From contig CABUAP010000036.1 of NCBI GenBank assembly GCA_902489675.1, forward strand, positions 1 to 10,039: 10,039 nt of DNA, read 5' to 3'. Positions within the stretch are counted from its first letter, which is position 1; every line of letters begins with the position of its first letter. Source of the stretch: an uncultured Azospirillum sp. GTDB lineage: Bacteria; Pseudomonadota; Alphaproteobacteria; RF32; CAG-239. The notes under the pieces are model-generated. The model had not been told where the DNA came from. It did no database searches and worked only from the letters and a program-made list of their open reading frames with translations. A program made the translations under genes and the position numbers. This document shows positions 1-6,722 of this stretch, piece by piece.

Positions 1-24
1 GCTCTCCTGCGGAGAGCTTTTTTC
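1..24 (+). terminator. Rho-independent terminator of a gene to the left of the window
   Basis: A perfect 7-bp stem (GCTCTCC at 1-7 with GGAGAGC at 11-17) has a 3-base loop and is followed at once by six T at 18-23. The T tract lies on the plus-strand side, so the hairpin ends a plus-strand transcript from outside the window. It sits only 6 bases past the stop codon of the minus-strand glycyl-tRNA synthetase gene and could also end that transcript if a run of A lies to the left, which cannot be seen. Confidence 0.75.
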
Positions 25-29
25 TGAAT

Positions 30-1394
30 TTAGAGGAAATATTCGCGCAGATAATTCGGCAGGTCGGCAATATTTACTCGATGCTGCTCCATGGTGTCGC
101 GGTCACGAACTGTTACCGATTCCGGTTGATTTTCGATAGTTTCAAAATCGACCGTCAGGCACAGCGGGGTACCGATTTCATCGTGACGACGGTAGGCTTT
201 GCCGATGTTGCCGGTATTTTCCAACGCCACCCGGCCGATGCCGAGTTTGAGCAGATTTTGCTTGATTTCATGACATTTGGCCATAATCTGTTCGTTATTC
301 TTTTTCAGCGGAATCACAGCCACTTTGATCGGTGCCAAATGTTTTTTCAGTTTCAAAACAATACGACTGTTGCCATCGCCCAGATCCTCTTCGGTATAAG
401 CCTCGGTCATGACGGCCAAAACACCGCGATCCACACCCATTGACGGTTCGATCACAAACGGAACTACCCAGCGGTTGCTTTCCTCATCCCGGATGCAGAG
501 TTTTTGTGTGGATTCCGGATTTTCGTGGCAATGCGAAGTCAGGCTCAGCTCATCCTGTCCTTTGGTATGGTTGCCAAGGTCATAGTCGGTACGGTTGGCA
601 ATCCCTTCCAGTTCTTCCATGCCGTGCGGGAACTGATATTCGATATCATAAGTTGCCTTGGAATAGTGCGCCAAATCTTCCTTAGGAGTGGTATAAATAT
701 TCATATGTTCACGCACCAATCCCTGATCCAGCCACCATTTAATACGGATATCTTTCCAGGTTTCGTGCCAGGTTTCATCTTCTCCGGGCATAACGAAATA
801 TTCCAGTTCCGCCTGTTCAAATTCGCGCACGCGAAAGATAAAATTGCGCGGCGTGATTTCGTTGCGGAAAGACTTGCCGATTTGAGCAATACCAAACGGC
901 AGTTTGCGGGAAGTGGAATCGACCACGTTCTTAAATTGGGTAAAAATGGCCTGTGCGGTTTCCGGCCGCAGGTAGCCAAAGGAAGAACCGTCATCAACCG
1001 GTCCGATCGCGGTTTTAAACATCAGATTGAACGGCCGCGGTTCGGTCAGGTCGGTCGAGCCGCAGTTTGGACATTTGCCGTCCTTAATGTGATCGGCGCG
1101 GAAACGGCCTTTGCATTTGCGGCAATCGGTCATAGGGTCGGAAAACGTGTCCTCGTGACCGGAATAGTGCAGCACTTTCTGGTTGGTCAGGATGGCGGCA
1201 TCCAGTCCTTCCACATCGTCACGCTCATATACCATCGCCCGCCACCAAGCCGCTTTCAGATTATTTTTGAGCTCAACGCCCAGCGGACCATAGTCGTAAA
1301 CTCCCTGCAGACCGCCGTAAATATCGGCGTTCTGAAAGATAAAACCGCGGCGTTTACACAATGACACCAACTGATCCATAGATGTTGCAGGCAT
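30..1394 (-). CDS. glyQS: Glycyl-tRNA synthetase, single-subunit (alpha2) class II type
   Basis: This cytosolic enzyme charges tRNA-Gly with glycine using ATP. The 454-residue product has the expected order of parts. The N-terminal motif 1 region contains NADIYGGLQGVYDYGPLG (about 22-39). A zinc-ribbon-like insertion has CxxC at 91-94 and CxxC at 108-111. LRPETAQAIF (142-151) follows, then the motif 2 region with FRNEITPRNFIFRVREFEQAE (176-196). Motif 3 contains EPSMGVDRG (316-324), and an anticodon-binding domain runs from about 353 to the end. The length fits the bacterial alpha2 family. ATG at 1394 is chosen because GGAAGGA lies about 7 bases upstream on the minus strand and the ORF starts directly into family sequence. 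It is divergent from the HAD gene, with 97 bases between them. The gene is intact. This is the homodimeric enzyme, not the alpha2beta2 GlyQ/GlyS pair used by many proteobacteria. Confidence 0.97.
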   Translation of the reverse strand: MPATSMDQLVSLCKRRGFIFQNADIYGGLQGVYDYGPLGVELKNNLKAAWWRAMVYERDDVEGLDAAILTNQKVLHYSGHEDTFSDPMTDCRKCKGRFRADHIKDGKCPNCGSTDLTEPRPFNLMFKTAIGPVDDGSSFGYLRPETAQAIFTQFKNVVDSTSRKLPFGIAQIGKSFRNEITPRNFIFRVREFEQAELEYFVMPGEDETWHETWKDIRIKWWLDQGLVREHMNIYTTPKEDLAHYSKATYDIEYQFPHGMEELEGIANRTDYDLGNHTKGQDELSLTSHCHENPESTQKLCIRDEESNRWVVPFVIEPSMGVDRGVLAVMTEAYTEEDLGDGNSRIVLKLKKHLAPIKVAVIPLKKNNEQIMAKCHEIKQNLLKLGIGRVALENTGNIGKAYRRHDEIGTPLCLTVDFETIENQPESVTVRDRDTMEQHRVNIADLPNYLREYFL

Positions 1395-1424
1395 TTTTTT
1401 GTCCTTCCGGTAAATATAATGTTG

Positions 1425-1453
1425 TTGATTAATTGTTTTCCTTGTCTTATAAA
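1425..1453 (+). promoter_or_regulatory. Candidate sigma70-type promoter of the HAD phosphatase gene
   Basis: TTGATT at 1425-1430 and TATAAA at 1448-1453 are separated by exactly 17 bases, inside the 97-base divergent gap between glyQS and the HAD gene. Predicted transcription would start near 1460, leaving a leader of about 30 bases with CGGAG at 1476-1480 before the ATG at 1492. The call rests on consensus match and position only. Confidence 0.5.
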
Positions 1454-1491
1454 ATATCTCTGTAAAAATAGCAAGCGGAGATAATATAAAG

Positions 1492-2346
1492 ATGGCAAAA
1501 AAAGTAAAAGTAGCGCTGATTTACGACTTCGACGGAACTTTGAGCACCACCGATATGCAGAATTACGGTTTAATTCCCACTTTCGGTATGTCATGCAAAA
1601 CATTTTGGAACAAAGCCAACACATTTGGCGACCAAAACATGATGGAACAAATTACAAGTTCCATGTATTATGTTTACAAAACCGCTAAAGACAAAAAAAT
1701 CCCGCTGACCCGCGAATTGTTTTTTGAATGCGGCAAAAATATCCAATTTTTCGAAGGGGTGGAAAATTGGTTTGAACGTATCAACCACTACGGCGATATG
1801 CTGGATCTGGAAATTGAGCATTATGTTATTTCGGCCGGATATGAGGAAATTATCGAAGGCTGCGCGATCCGCAAATATTTCAAAGAAGTATACGGCTGTG
1901 CCTATGCTTATAACGATAAAGGCGAGGCTGTTTGGCCGGCGCGGGTGGTCAACTACTCCACCAAAACTCAGTATTTGTCTAAAATCAACAAAGGACTTGG
2001 CAAACTTGACGACCGCGGGGTCAATGAATTCATGCCCGACGAAGAGCGGCCAATACCTTTCTCCCGCATGGTTTATTTTGGCGACGGCATGACCGATATT
2101 CCCTCGATGCGGCTGGTTAAAAAAGGCGGCGGTTATTCAATTGCCGTTTACAAACCCAAAAGCCAAGACAAGAAAAAGGCGGTTAAAATCCTCAAAGACG
2201 GCCGGGTCAACTTCGCCCTGCCCGCCGACTACCGCGAAGATGAGCAGATTGACACCGTGGTCAAGACCATTCTGGTGAAACTGGCTACCGAACGCGATCT
2301 TGATATTCTGCAAGAAAAAGAAGAAAAGAAAAAACTGGAAATTTAA
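1492..2346 (+). CDS. HAD-superfamily phosphatase (phosphoserine phosphatase-like)
   Basis: The 284-residue cytosolic protein is predicted to hydrolyse a phosphate ester through an aspartyl-phosphate intermediate; the substrate is unknown. All four HAD motifs are visible. Motif I is DFDGT (nucleophile D12, acid/base D14). Motif II is VISAG with S114. The conserved lysine lies in YSTKTQ (K158). Motif IV is YFGDGMTDIPS with D198 and D202. The long insert between motif I and motif II (about 20-105) would form a helical cap as in the phosphoserine phosphatase-like branch. The C-terminal tail is Lys/Glu-rich. The ATG at 1492 is preceded by CGGAG with an 11-base gap, which is somewhat long. The gene stands alone, with its own promoter candidate upstream and a terminator downstream. 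It is not a proven SerB: the cap and total length differ from the classic enzyme, so only the superfamily is assigned. Confidence 0.88.
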   Translation: MAKKVKVALIYDFDGTLSTTDMQNYGLIPTFGMSCKTFWNKANTFGDQNMMEQITSSMYYVYKTAKDKKIPLTRELFFECGKNIQFFEGVENWFERINHYGDMLDLEIEHYVISAGYEEIIEGCAIRKYFKEVYGCAYAYNDKGEAVWPARVVNYSTKTQYLSKINKGLGKLDDRGVNEFMPDEERPIPFSRMVYFGDGMTDIPSMRLVKKGGGYSIAVYKPKSQDKKKAVKILKDGRVNFALPADYREDEQIDTVVKTILVKLATERDLDILQEKEEKKKLEI

Positions 2347-2350
2347 TCCA

Positions 2351-2390
2351 AACGGCCGGCCGAAGATTTTTCTGTCGGCCGTTTTGCTTT
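2351..2390 (+). terminator. Rho-independent terminator after the HAD phosphatase gene
   Basis: CGGCCGA at 2357-2363 pairs with TCGGCCG at 2375-2381. A further AGA/TCT pairing closes a short T-rich loop with one bulged G. TTTTGCTTTT follows. The hairpin begins 4 bases after the stop codon. The self-complementary GGCC blocks allow an alternative register starting at 2351. Confidence 0.8.
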
Positions 2391-2424
2391 TGCCGCACAT
2401 TAAGATCAGCAAAAAAATCATTAA

Positions 2425-2495
2425 TTGACAAATCTGAAATTAATTCTTAATTTTAGACAATTACTCTTGATTTCCTTATTTTTAAATGTTAGAAA
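2425..2495 (+). promoter_or_regulatory. Candidate promoter region of the autotransporter locus
   Basis: This AT-rich gap holds a perfect TTGACA at 2425-2430 with TAATTT 17 bases later (2448-2453). A second pair is TTGATT at 2467-2472 with TAGAAA 17 bases later (2490-2495). Either could drive the downstream gene, whose start at 2564 has AAGGA at 2552-2556. The first has the better -35 box and the second the better -10 box. Confidence 0.45.
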
Positions 2496-3055
2496 TCCGC
2501 CCTAAAGCATTCAACCGACAACGGCTTGATATTCTTTACTTTTTAATAACTAAGGACTAAAATATGAACAAACACAGCAACATTTTGATGGCCGTCCCGA
2601 TGGTCACTCTCAATTTTATTATGTCAAATGCTAATGCTCAAGAGTAGTCTGTTAAAAATATCAATATCGGCGCAAGTGATGATCTTGCGGAAATCATAAA
2701 AAACAATTCCGGCAGCAACACCCGGACTTTATCGGAAGATGTTGCCTTAAACAGTGATATCGGTAATATGGGAGGTGACGGCATAATCATTGAAGGCGCC
2801 GGACACACAATCAACGGCAGCAACAATAATGGTGTCATTATTGATGAGGCTCAGGCTTTTACGCTCAGCGACACAACCGTGGAAGGTTTTGCAAGTTCTG
2901 ATCTTAACCACAGATTTGCCGATAACAAAGAAACCATGACAATTGGGGAACATACGACTTTTAACTTTAATCAAAGTAAAGATTCTCAGGGCGGTGTCAT
3001 CAAAAACAGCGGTACATTAAATATTTTAGGCGGTGAAAAAGCACAAAGAGTTACT

Positions 3056-3499
3056 TTTAATTCCAATCAAGCCAACAGCGGCGGCGCCGTTTATAACGAA
3101 AAAAATGCCCAACTCGAGATCAGCCAATCCAAATTCAGCGGCAATCAGGCACAAAACGGCGGCGCTGTTTATAACAAGGGTACAATCACTCTTTTGGGCG
3201 ATGACGGGAACGATGATCCGTTCGGCGACAATGATGTTGACGATCCGTTCGGTGATGTGGATTTGGGACGTCTTGCCGGTGACGAGGCTTTTGTCCCGAT
3301 CAATGAATACAGTTCAAACAAAGCGGACAAAAACGGCGGGGCGGTTTACAACGACGGTATAGCAAGCACTACTTTGGGTTCATTTACGGCTAACGAAGCC
3401 GGTGAAAACGGCGGGGCGTTTTATAACACCTCAAGTGTTGAAAGCATTTCAACCGGTTATCATGACAATCTGGCCAATGAAAACGGCGGCGCCATTTAC
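3056..3499 (+). repeat. Five degenerate GGAxY repeats in the passenger domain (chlamydial Pmp-like)
   Basis: Units of the form FxxNxAxxGGA(V/I/F)Y occur with GGA codons starting near 3080, 3158, 3335, 3410 and 3485. Examples are FNSNQANSGGAVYN and FSGNQAQNGGAVYN. The FxxN plus GGAI/GGAVY signature is that of the polymorphic membrane protein repeats of chlamydiae and of similar autotransporter passengers, where each unit adds a turn of a beta-helix. Spacing is about 75-78 bases, except between units 2 and 3, where an Asp-rich insert of about 100 bases intervenes. Confidence 0.75.
3212..3265 (+). repeat. Tandem 9-codon repeat coding DDPFGDxDx, two copies
   Basis: Two adjacent 27-base units (3212-3238 and 3239-3265) encode DDPFGDNDV and DDPFGDVDL. 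They form an acidic insert between the second and third GGAxY repeats. The near-identical codons point to recent duplication, and the acidic spacing could bind divalent cations, which is inference. Confidence 0.7.
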
Positions 3500-4678
3500 A
3501 GCACCCTTAACCTGCACCTGACCGCCAATGACGGCACAATGCAATTCAAAGGCAATACGGCTAACGGTAAATCAAATGCCATTTACATGGCCAATCAAAA
3601 AGAGCTGGAGCTGAATGTTAATGAAAACGGAATCATCAAATTTGATGACGGTATAAACGGCGCTCAAGGTTACACCATTGCCGTGAACGGCAAAGGTAAA
3701 GCAACCGCGCTCAACAGCGGTGTCATTTTCAACAATACGGTTGAAAATGCCGGACAGATCACTGTTAAAGAAAGCAATTTAACTCTGGCCGAACAGGGAA
3801 ATATCGACGGCTCCAATCTGAAACTTGATTCTTCTTTATTGAATCTGGGTGACAATTCGACCAATCAGGTATTGGATTTGGCCGGATTCAGCGCTGAAAA
3901 TAACAGCAGTATCGTCTTTGATGCCAATCTTGGCACCGGCGATCCGACAGCATTAATGCCGCAACGGCAAACGGCTCCATTGCGCTTGACGCCATCAATA
4001 TTTTGGATGACGGCAACAATGATATTACCTTATTCAGCAACGGTTTTGTTGACTTTACCAACTTGGACAGTTTTGCAGCCAGTTCCGATTTATATATCTA
4101 TAAATTTACGGCAGAAAACGGAAAACTGGTTATTGCCGAAAAAACGGCAGCTTATATGGGCTTAAACAGCGCAGCTTTTGAACAAACCCGCAATTTGGTT
4201 CGAAATGTTGTCGAGAAAACCTCGGCTACCGTTGCTCTCTATGATCGCTGCAACGGTCTGTATGACTGGGCTTATGATAACAAACCGCTGCATAATCTTT
4301 GGGTTTCGCCGGTGTACGGCTACGCCAATCTGAACGCCCCGGTTGACTTGGATGCCGATGTTTACGGTCTGGAAGCCGGCGTTAAATTTGAAAAGCTGAT
4401 TGAAAGCGACAACGGTTATAATAAAGTTTATATCAAACCAAGTGTTATTCAAACCTTTGTTGACGGCGATCGGATCCAAATGAGCGGTATCAATGAGCTT
4501 GATACCATGAAAGATATGACGCTCGGAAAAGCCGAAATCGGATTCAGCGCTTCGATCGGCAACAATTTGACGGCTTTCGGCGCGGCATATTATGCCTACG
4601 GAAAAGACTATGATGCGGCTTCGGTCAATGTCGGTCTGAATTACGCGTTCTGATCGGTCTTAATTATTTTATAATTTC

Positions 4679-4713
4679 AGCCCGCTTCTGTTCCGACAGC
4701 AGCGGGCTTTTTA
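4679..4713 (+). terminator. Rho-independent terminator after the autotransporter locus
   Basis: AGCCCGCT at 4679-4686 pairs perfectly with AGCGGGCT at 4701-4708. A further CTG/CAG pairing lies inside the loop, and a T-rich tail follows. It starts 25 bases past the stop codon at 4651-4653. Confidence 0.88.
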
Positions 4714-4720
4714 TTAGTAG

Positions 4721-4850
4721 CCTTACAGAAAACCCCGAGTTTACTCGGGGCTGAATGCTAAGGTGTCGGTAGACACCGCTCCACGCCAACGAGCGTGGTC
4801 AAACCGTTAGGTTTGTATCCTTAATAGAACCCCCAGTTTACTGGGGGATA
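4721..4850 (+). mobile_element. Five-hairpin element with IS200/IS605-like ends and no transposase
   Basis: Five hairpins lie in about 120 bases. H1 is CCCCGAG/CTCGGGG (4733-4750, loop TTTA). H2 is GGTGTC/GACACC (4762-4777, loop GGTA). H3 is CCACGC/GCGTGG (4781-4798, loop CAACGA). H4 is CAAACC/GGTTTG (4800-4815, loop GTTA). H5 is CCCCCAG/CTGGGGG (4830-4847, loop TTTA). H1 and H5, with their upstream CCTTA (4721 and 4819) and AGAA leader, are near copies in direct orientation. IS200/IS605 ends look like this: subterminal hairpins recognised on one strand, not inverted repeats. TTAC at 4723-4726 lies just 5' of the H1 side, in the position of the left cleavage tetranucleotide known from IS608. 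No ORF is inside, so at most it is a non-autonomous relative (PATE-like). An independent structured RNA is the alternative. The exact ends are uncertain. Confidence 0.5.
4759..4823 (+). ncRNA. Possible structured RNA: three-arm cloverleaf inside the hairpin element
   Basis: TAAGG at 4759-4763 can pair with CCTTA at 4819-4823 to close a junction around hairpins H2, H3 and H4, although GG 4762-4763 is also used by H2. The loop bases AAC of H3 (4788-4790) can pair with GTT in the H4 loop (4806-4808), a possible kissing contact. Nothing shows that it is transcribed; the terminator at 4679-4713 should block read-through from upstream. An omega-RNA-like scaffold or a DNA-level transposon structure are both possible. 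Confidence 0.25.
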
Positions 4851-4972
4851 TCTATTGTTGAGGGCAAAGTTATAAACGTTGCAAAAAATTTTTATTTATG
4901 CCATCATACTTTGTCCAAAGATCTACCGATGACGGATGAACAGTTCATTAAATAACGATCAAGGTTTAAGTG

Positions 4973-5284
4973 ATGTTAAAGATTATTCCCTTTTTTCTGT
5001 TTTTATCAGCCGCTCTGCCGGTTCAAGCCGGAGAAATTGCTCCGGACTGCACTTACAACGGAATTCCTTTATACGGAGATGTTAAGATCGTTGAACATTT
5101 CGGTGACTTTGAAGTGCGTAAAGTTGATTTTTTTGCCGATCTTGATGTAAAATATTCAACCTTTGCCCACTCGTGCGGAGAGTGGAAATTGGTTGATATC
5201 GGGGAAGATTTCAGCGTTGAGTTTGTCGATATCGGCGAAGACTTTTCTATCCGCGAAGTAACTGATTTTCCGGGAATGAATTAA
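4973..5284 (+). CDS. Small secreted protein of VDxxxDF repeats, 7(1) septoil knot-like
   Basis: The 103-residue product begins with a Sec signal peptide (hydrophobic 3-16, likely cleaved after VQA at 19). The mature part is made of short beta repeats: KIVEHFGDF, RKVDFFADL, KLVDIGEDFS (VDIGEDFS at 74-81) and FVDIGEDFS (85-92). The last two are an 11-residue near-perfect duplication. Two cysteines (C26, C68) could form a disulfide in the periplasm. Runs of VDxxxDF units ending in a Gly-rich tail resemble proteins annotated as 7(1) septoil knot domain proteins (recalled family resemblance); their function is not known to me. ATG at 4973 is preferred to the adjacent GTG at 4970 because AAGG at 4961-4964 lies 8 bases before it. 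A weak promoter candidate is TTGCAA at 4879 with CATCAT at 4902. Confidence 0.75.
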   Translation: MLKIIPFFLFLSAALPVQAGEIAPDCTYNGIPLYGDVKIVEHFGDFEVRKVDFFADLDVKYSTFAHSCGEWKLVDIGEDFSVEFVDIGEDFSIREVTDFPGMN

Positions 5285-5343
5285 GTTTCAGTAAAATTAA
5301 AGTAACTATCAGCAAAATAATTAAAAAGCACAAAGGAGCATTC

Positions 5344-6165
5344 ATGAAAAACGGTAATAACGACCTGATAACCCTGGGCAACAATTCTGCCGAATGCACA
5401 ATTTCCCTGTGGGGCGGAAACATTGTATCCTATCGCCCCAAAAATGAAGAACAGGATGTTTTTTGGCTGGGAAATCTTAACAAATTTGATCAGATTCAGG
5501 CTATTCGGGGCGGGGTTCCGGTCTGCTGGCCAAGGTTTGCGGAAGAAAAGTTGAACGATAACCTCCCCCGTCACGGTTTTGCCAGATTATCAAATTGGCG
5601 TTTGAGAAACGTTTTTGTTGATGAAAACAAAATTGAAGCAGAGCTGTTTCTAACACCTGAGCCCAAATTTGAAGTCGATGCCACCGCAACGCTGTTTATC
5701 AAAATTACCGATAAACTTGAATACAACCTTGAAACAGTCAACAACGGTGATAAAAGTTTTGATTTCAGCGAAGCTCTGCACGCCTATTTCAACATCAGTT
5801 CAATCGATAATATCAAAATCAAAGGCCTGGCCAAGCACCAATACAAAAGCTCTTTAGACGGACAGATCTATACTTTGGCAGAGAACTTAAAAATCAAGGG
5901 CGAATTTGATGCCGCATTCTTAAACCATAAGGATATCGCAACAATAGAGGATCCGGTCTTTAACCGTGTCATCTCGATCGAAAAATCCGGCTCAAACACA
6001 ACCGTGGTTTGGAACCCGGATAAAGATTATCCGGAAATGAGCCCGGGACAGTATAAAAATTTTGTTTGTGTGGAACCGGCCAATTCGGGCGACTTTTTTG
6101 TCCGTTTACCGCCCAAAGAAAAGCACCGGATTTCGATGACAATCCAAGTAAAAAAACTAAAGTAA
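5344..6165 (+). CDS. yeaD: D-hexose-6-phosphate mutarotase (aldose 1-epimerase family, YeaD type)
   Basis: This cytosolic enzyme interconverts the alpha and beta anomers of hexose 6-phosphates such as glucose 6-phosphate. The 273-residue length fits the family. Diagnostic blocks are IRGGVPVCWPRF (54-65) and PRHGFARLSNW (75-85) with H77. SEALHAYFNI (142-151) carries the catalytic histidine H146. FVCVEPANSGD (240-250) carries the catalytic acid E244. The Arg-rich IRGG and HGFAR blocks distinguish the sugar-phosphate branch from GalM. ATG at 5344 has AGGAG at 5334-5338. It follows the septoil-like gene by 59 bases on the same strand and converges with the minus-strand relic 19 bases downstream. 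No clear terminator separates the convergent genes. The ORF is intact, and no carbohydrate operon is visible around it. Confidence 0.93.
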   Translation: MKNGNNDLITLGNNSAECTISLWGGNIVSYRPKNEEQDVFWLGNLNKFDQIQAIRGGVPVCWPRFAEEKLNDNLPRHGFARLSNWRLRNVFVDENKIEAELFLTPEPKFEVDATATLFIKITDKLEYNLETVNNGDKSFDFSEALHAYFNISSIDNIKIKGLAKHQYKSSLDGQIYTLAENLKIKGEFDAAFLNHKDIATIEDPVFNRVISIEKSGSNTTVVWNPDKDYPEMSPGQYKNFVCVEPANSGDFFVRLPPKEKHRISMTIQVKKLK

Positions 6166-6184
6166 CTTGCCCGGCTTAAGCGAT

Positions 6185-6708
6185 TTACAGCCCTTCAATC
6201 GGTTTGGGATAATATTTTTTTATAGTTTCGACTAAGCGAATCCGATCTTTGGCCGATAAATTGCTAAACGGAAGACCTGAAGAATGGGCGCGCATAGATT
6301 TTATAATTTTTTGCCATAAAGACAATTCGCGAATCCGGGGATATTTCAAATCAAACAACAGCACCAGTGTTCCGACCACACGGCCGAAAGCATCGTTCTA
6401 TCCCCCGATAAGTGACGACCGCTCTGATATTATTGATATCAGACCATTTCATCACAACCTGTTCTTCAAAATGGTTGATACAGATATCACCCGGCGTAAT
6501 CACAACAAAAGGCTTAAGCGATTTATGAATCAAAAAGAAAATAACCAGCCCCGCAACTGCCAAAATACCGATCAAAAGCAAATCATTGTCCGAATATTCT
6601 GCCGCTATGGGACCGATTAAAGCCACACACAAAAAAAATTGTCAAAAGCGCCCCGAGAAAAGACAACAACTTTGACCGATAAAAACATTCTTCTCCAATA
6701 TTTTTCAT
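6185..6708 (-). pseudogene. Small two-helix membrane protein, STM3941-like, with two frameshifts
   Basis: Reading on the minus strand from ATG at 6708 (AGGA 6 bases upstream), the product starts MKNIGEECFYRSKLLSFLGALLTI and enters a membrane helix. At a run of eight A on the plus strand (6631-6638; T8 in the gene) the frame shifts by one base. The next frame gives CVALIGPIAAEY, a second helix (LLLIGILAVAGLVIFFLIH) and a PH-like beta stretch (KPFVVITPGDICI, VVMKWSDINNIRAVV). Near 6391-6398 a second one-base shift leads to DAFGRVVGTLVLLFDLKYPR and a C-terminal helix ending at 6185. Joined, the parts make about 173 residues: two helices, then a soluble domain with W-S-D-I, like STM3941 family proteins. 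The family name is a recollection of general pattern, and the function is unknown. A strong ribosome site and a good divergent promoter remain, so decay looks recent. Confidence 0.65.
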
Positions 6709-6722
6709 ATCTAATCCTTTCT

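Larger units (their letters stand above)
2564..4653 (+). pseudogene. Broken autotransporter/adhesin with Pmp-like repeats (nonsense codon, frameshift, short barrel)
   Basis: The gene would encode a surface protein with a signal peptide, a beta-helical passenger and an outer-membrane beta-barrel. ATG at 2564 has AAGGA 7 bases upstream and starts a signal peptide ending in SNANA. An in-frame TAG follows at 2645-2647 (codon 28). The same frame then stays open to the passenger, so 2564 is the original start. The passenger holds five GGA(V/I/F)Y units (about 3056-3499) and Asn/Gly-rich beta-helix sequence. Near 3941-3952 the frame shifts by one base: plus-frame 2 sequence turns into nonsense, while frame 1 continues with a sensible beta-helix/linker and then a barrel. 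The barrel starts near LWVSPVYGYA and ends GLNYAF, with the terminal Phe typical of outer-membrane proteins. It has only about 120 residues, against roughly 250-300 in the family. The locus has its own promoter candidates and a terminator at 4679. Translation in two pieces is possible in principle, but neither piece would be exported and anchored. Family identity is sure; the pseudogene status is likely. Confidence 0.85.

Noticed and set aside
504..1364. Long plus-strand open frame of 286 codons opposite the glycyl-tRNA synthetase gene
   Set aside because: It is antisense to a clear conserved enzyme, has no ribosome site or recognisable domain, and reflects codon bias of the real gene.
2768..4165. 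ATG at 2768 as the real start of the adhesin
   Set aside because: The same frame continues upstream through the signal peptide to ATG 2564, which has a good ribosome site; starting at 2768 would lose the export signal, and the frame's 3' end past about 3950 is out of register.
4003..4653. A separate outer-membrane protein gene
   Set aside because: It has no signal peptide or start signal, and frame 1 continues upstream of 4003 as passenger-like sequence, so it is the 3' part of the broken autotransporter.
4721..4848. CRISPR array, based on two similar hairpin repeats
   Set aside because: There are only two imperfect copies, the intervening 70 bases are themselves hairpins and not a spacer of normal size, and no cas gene is present.
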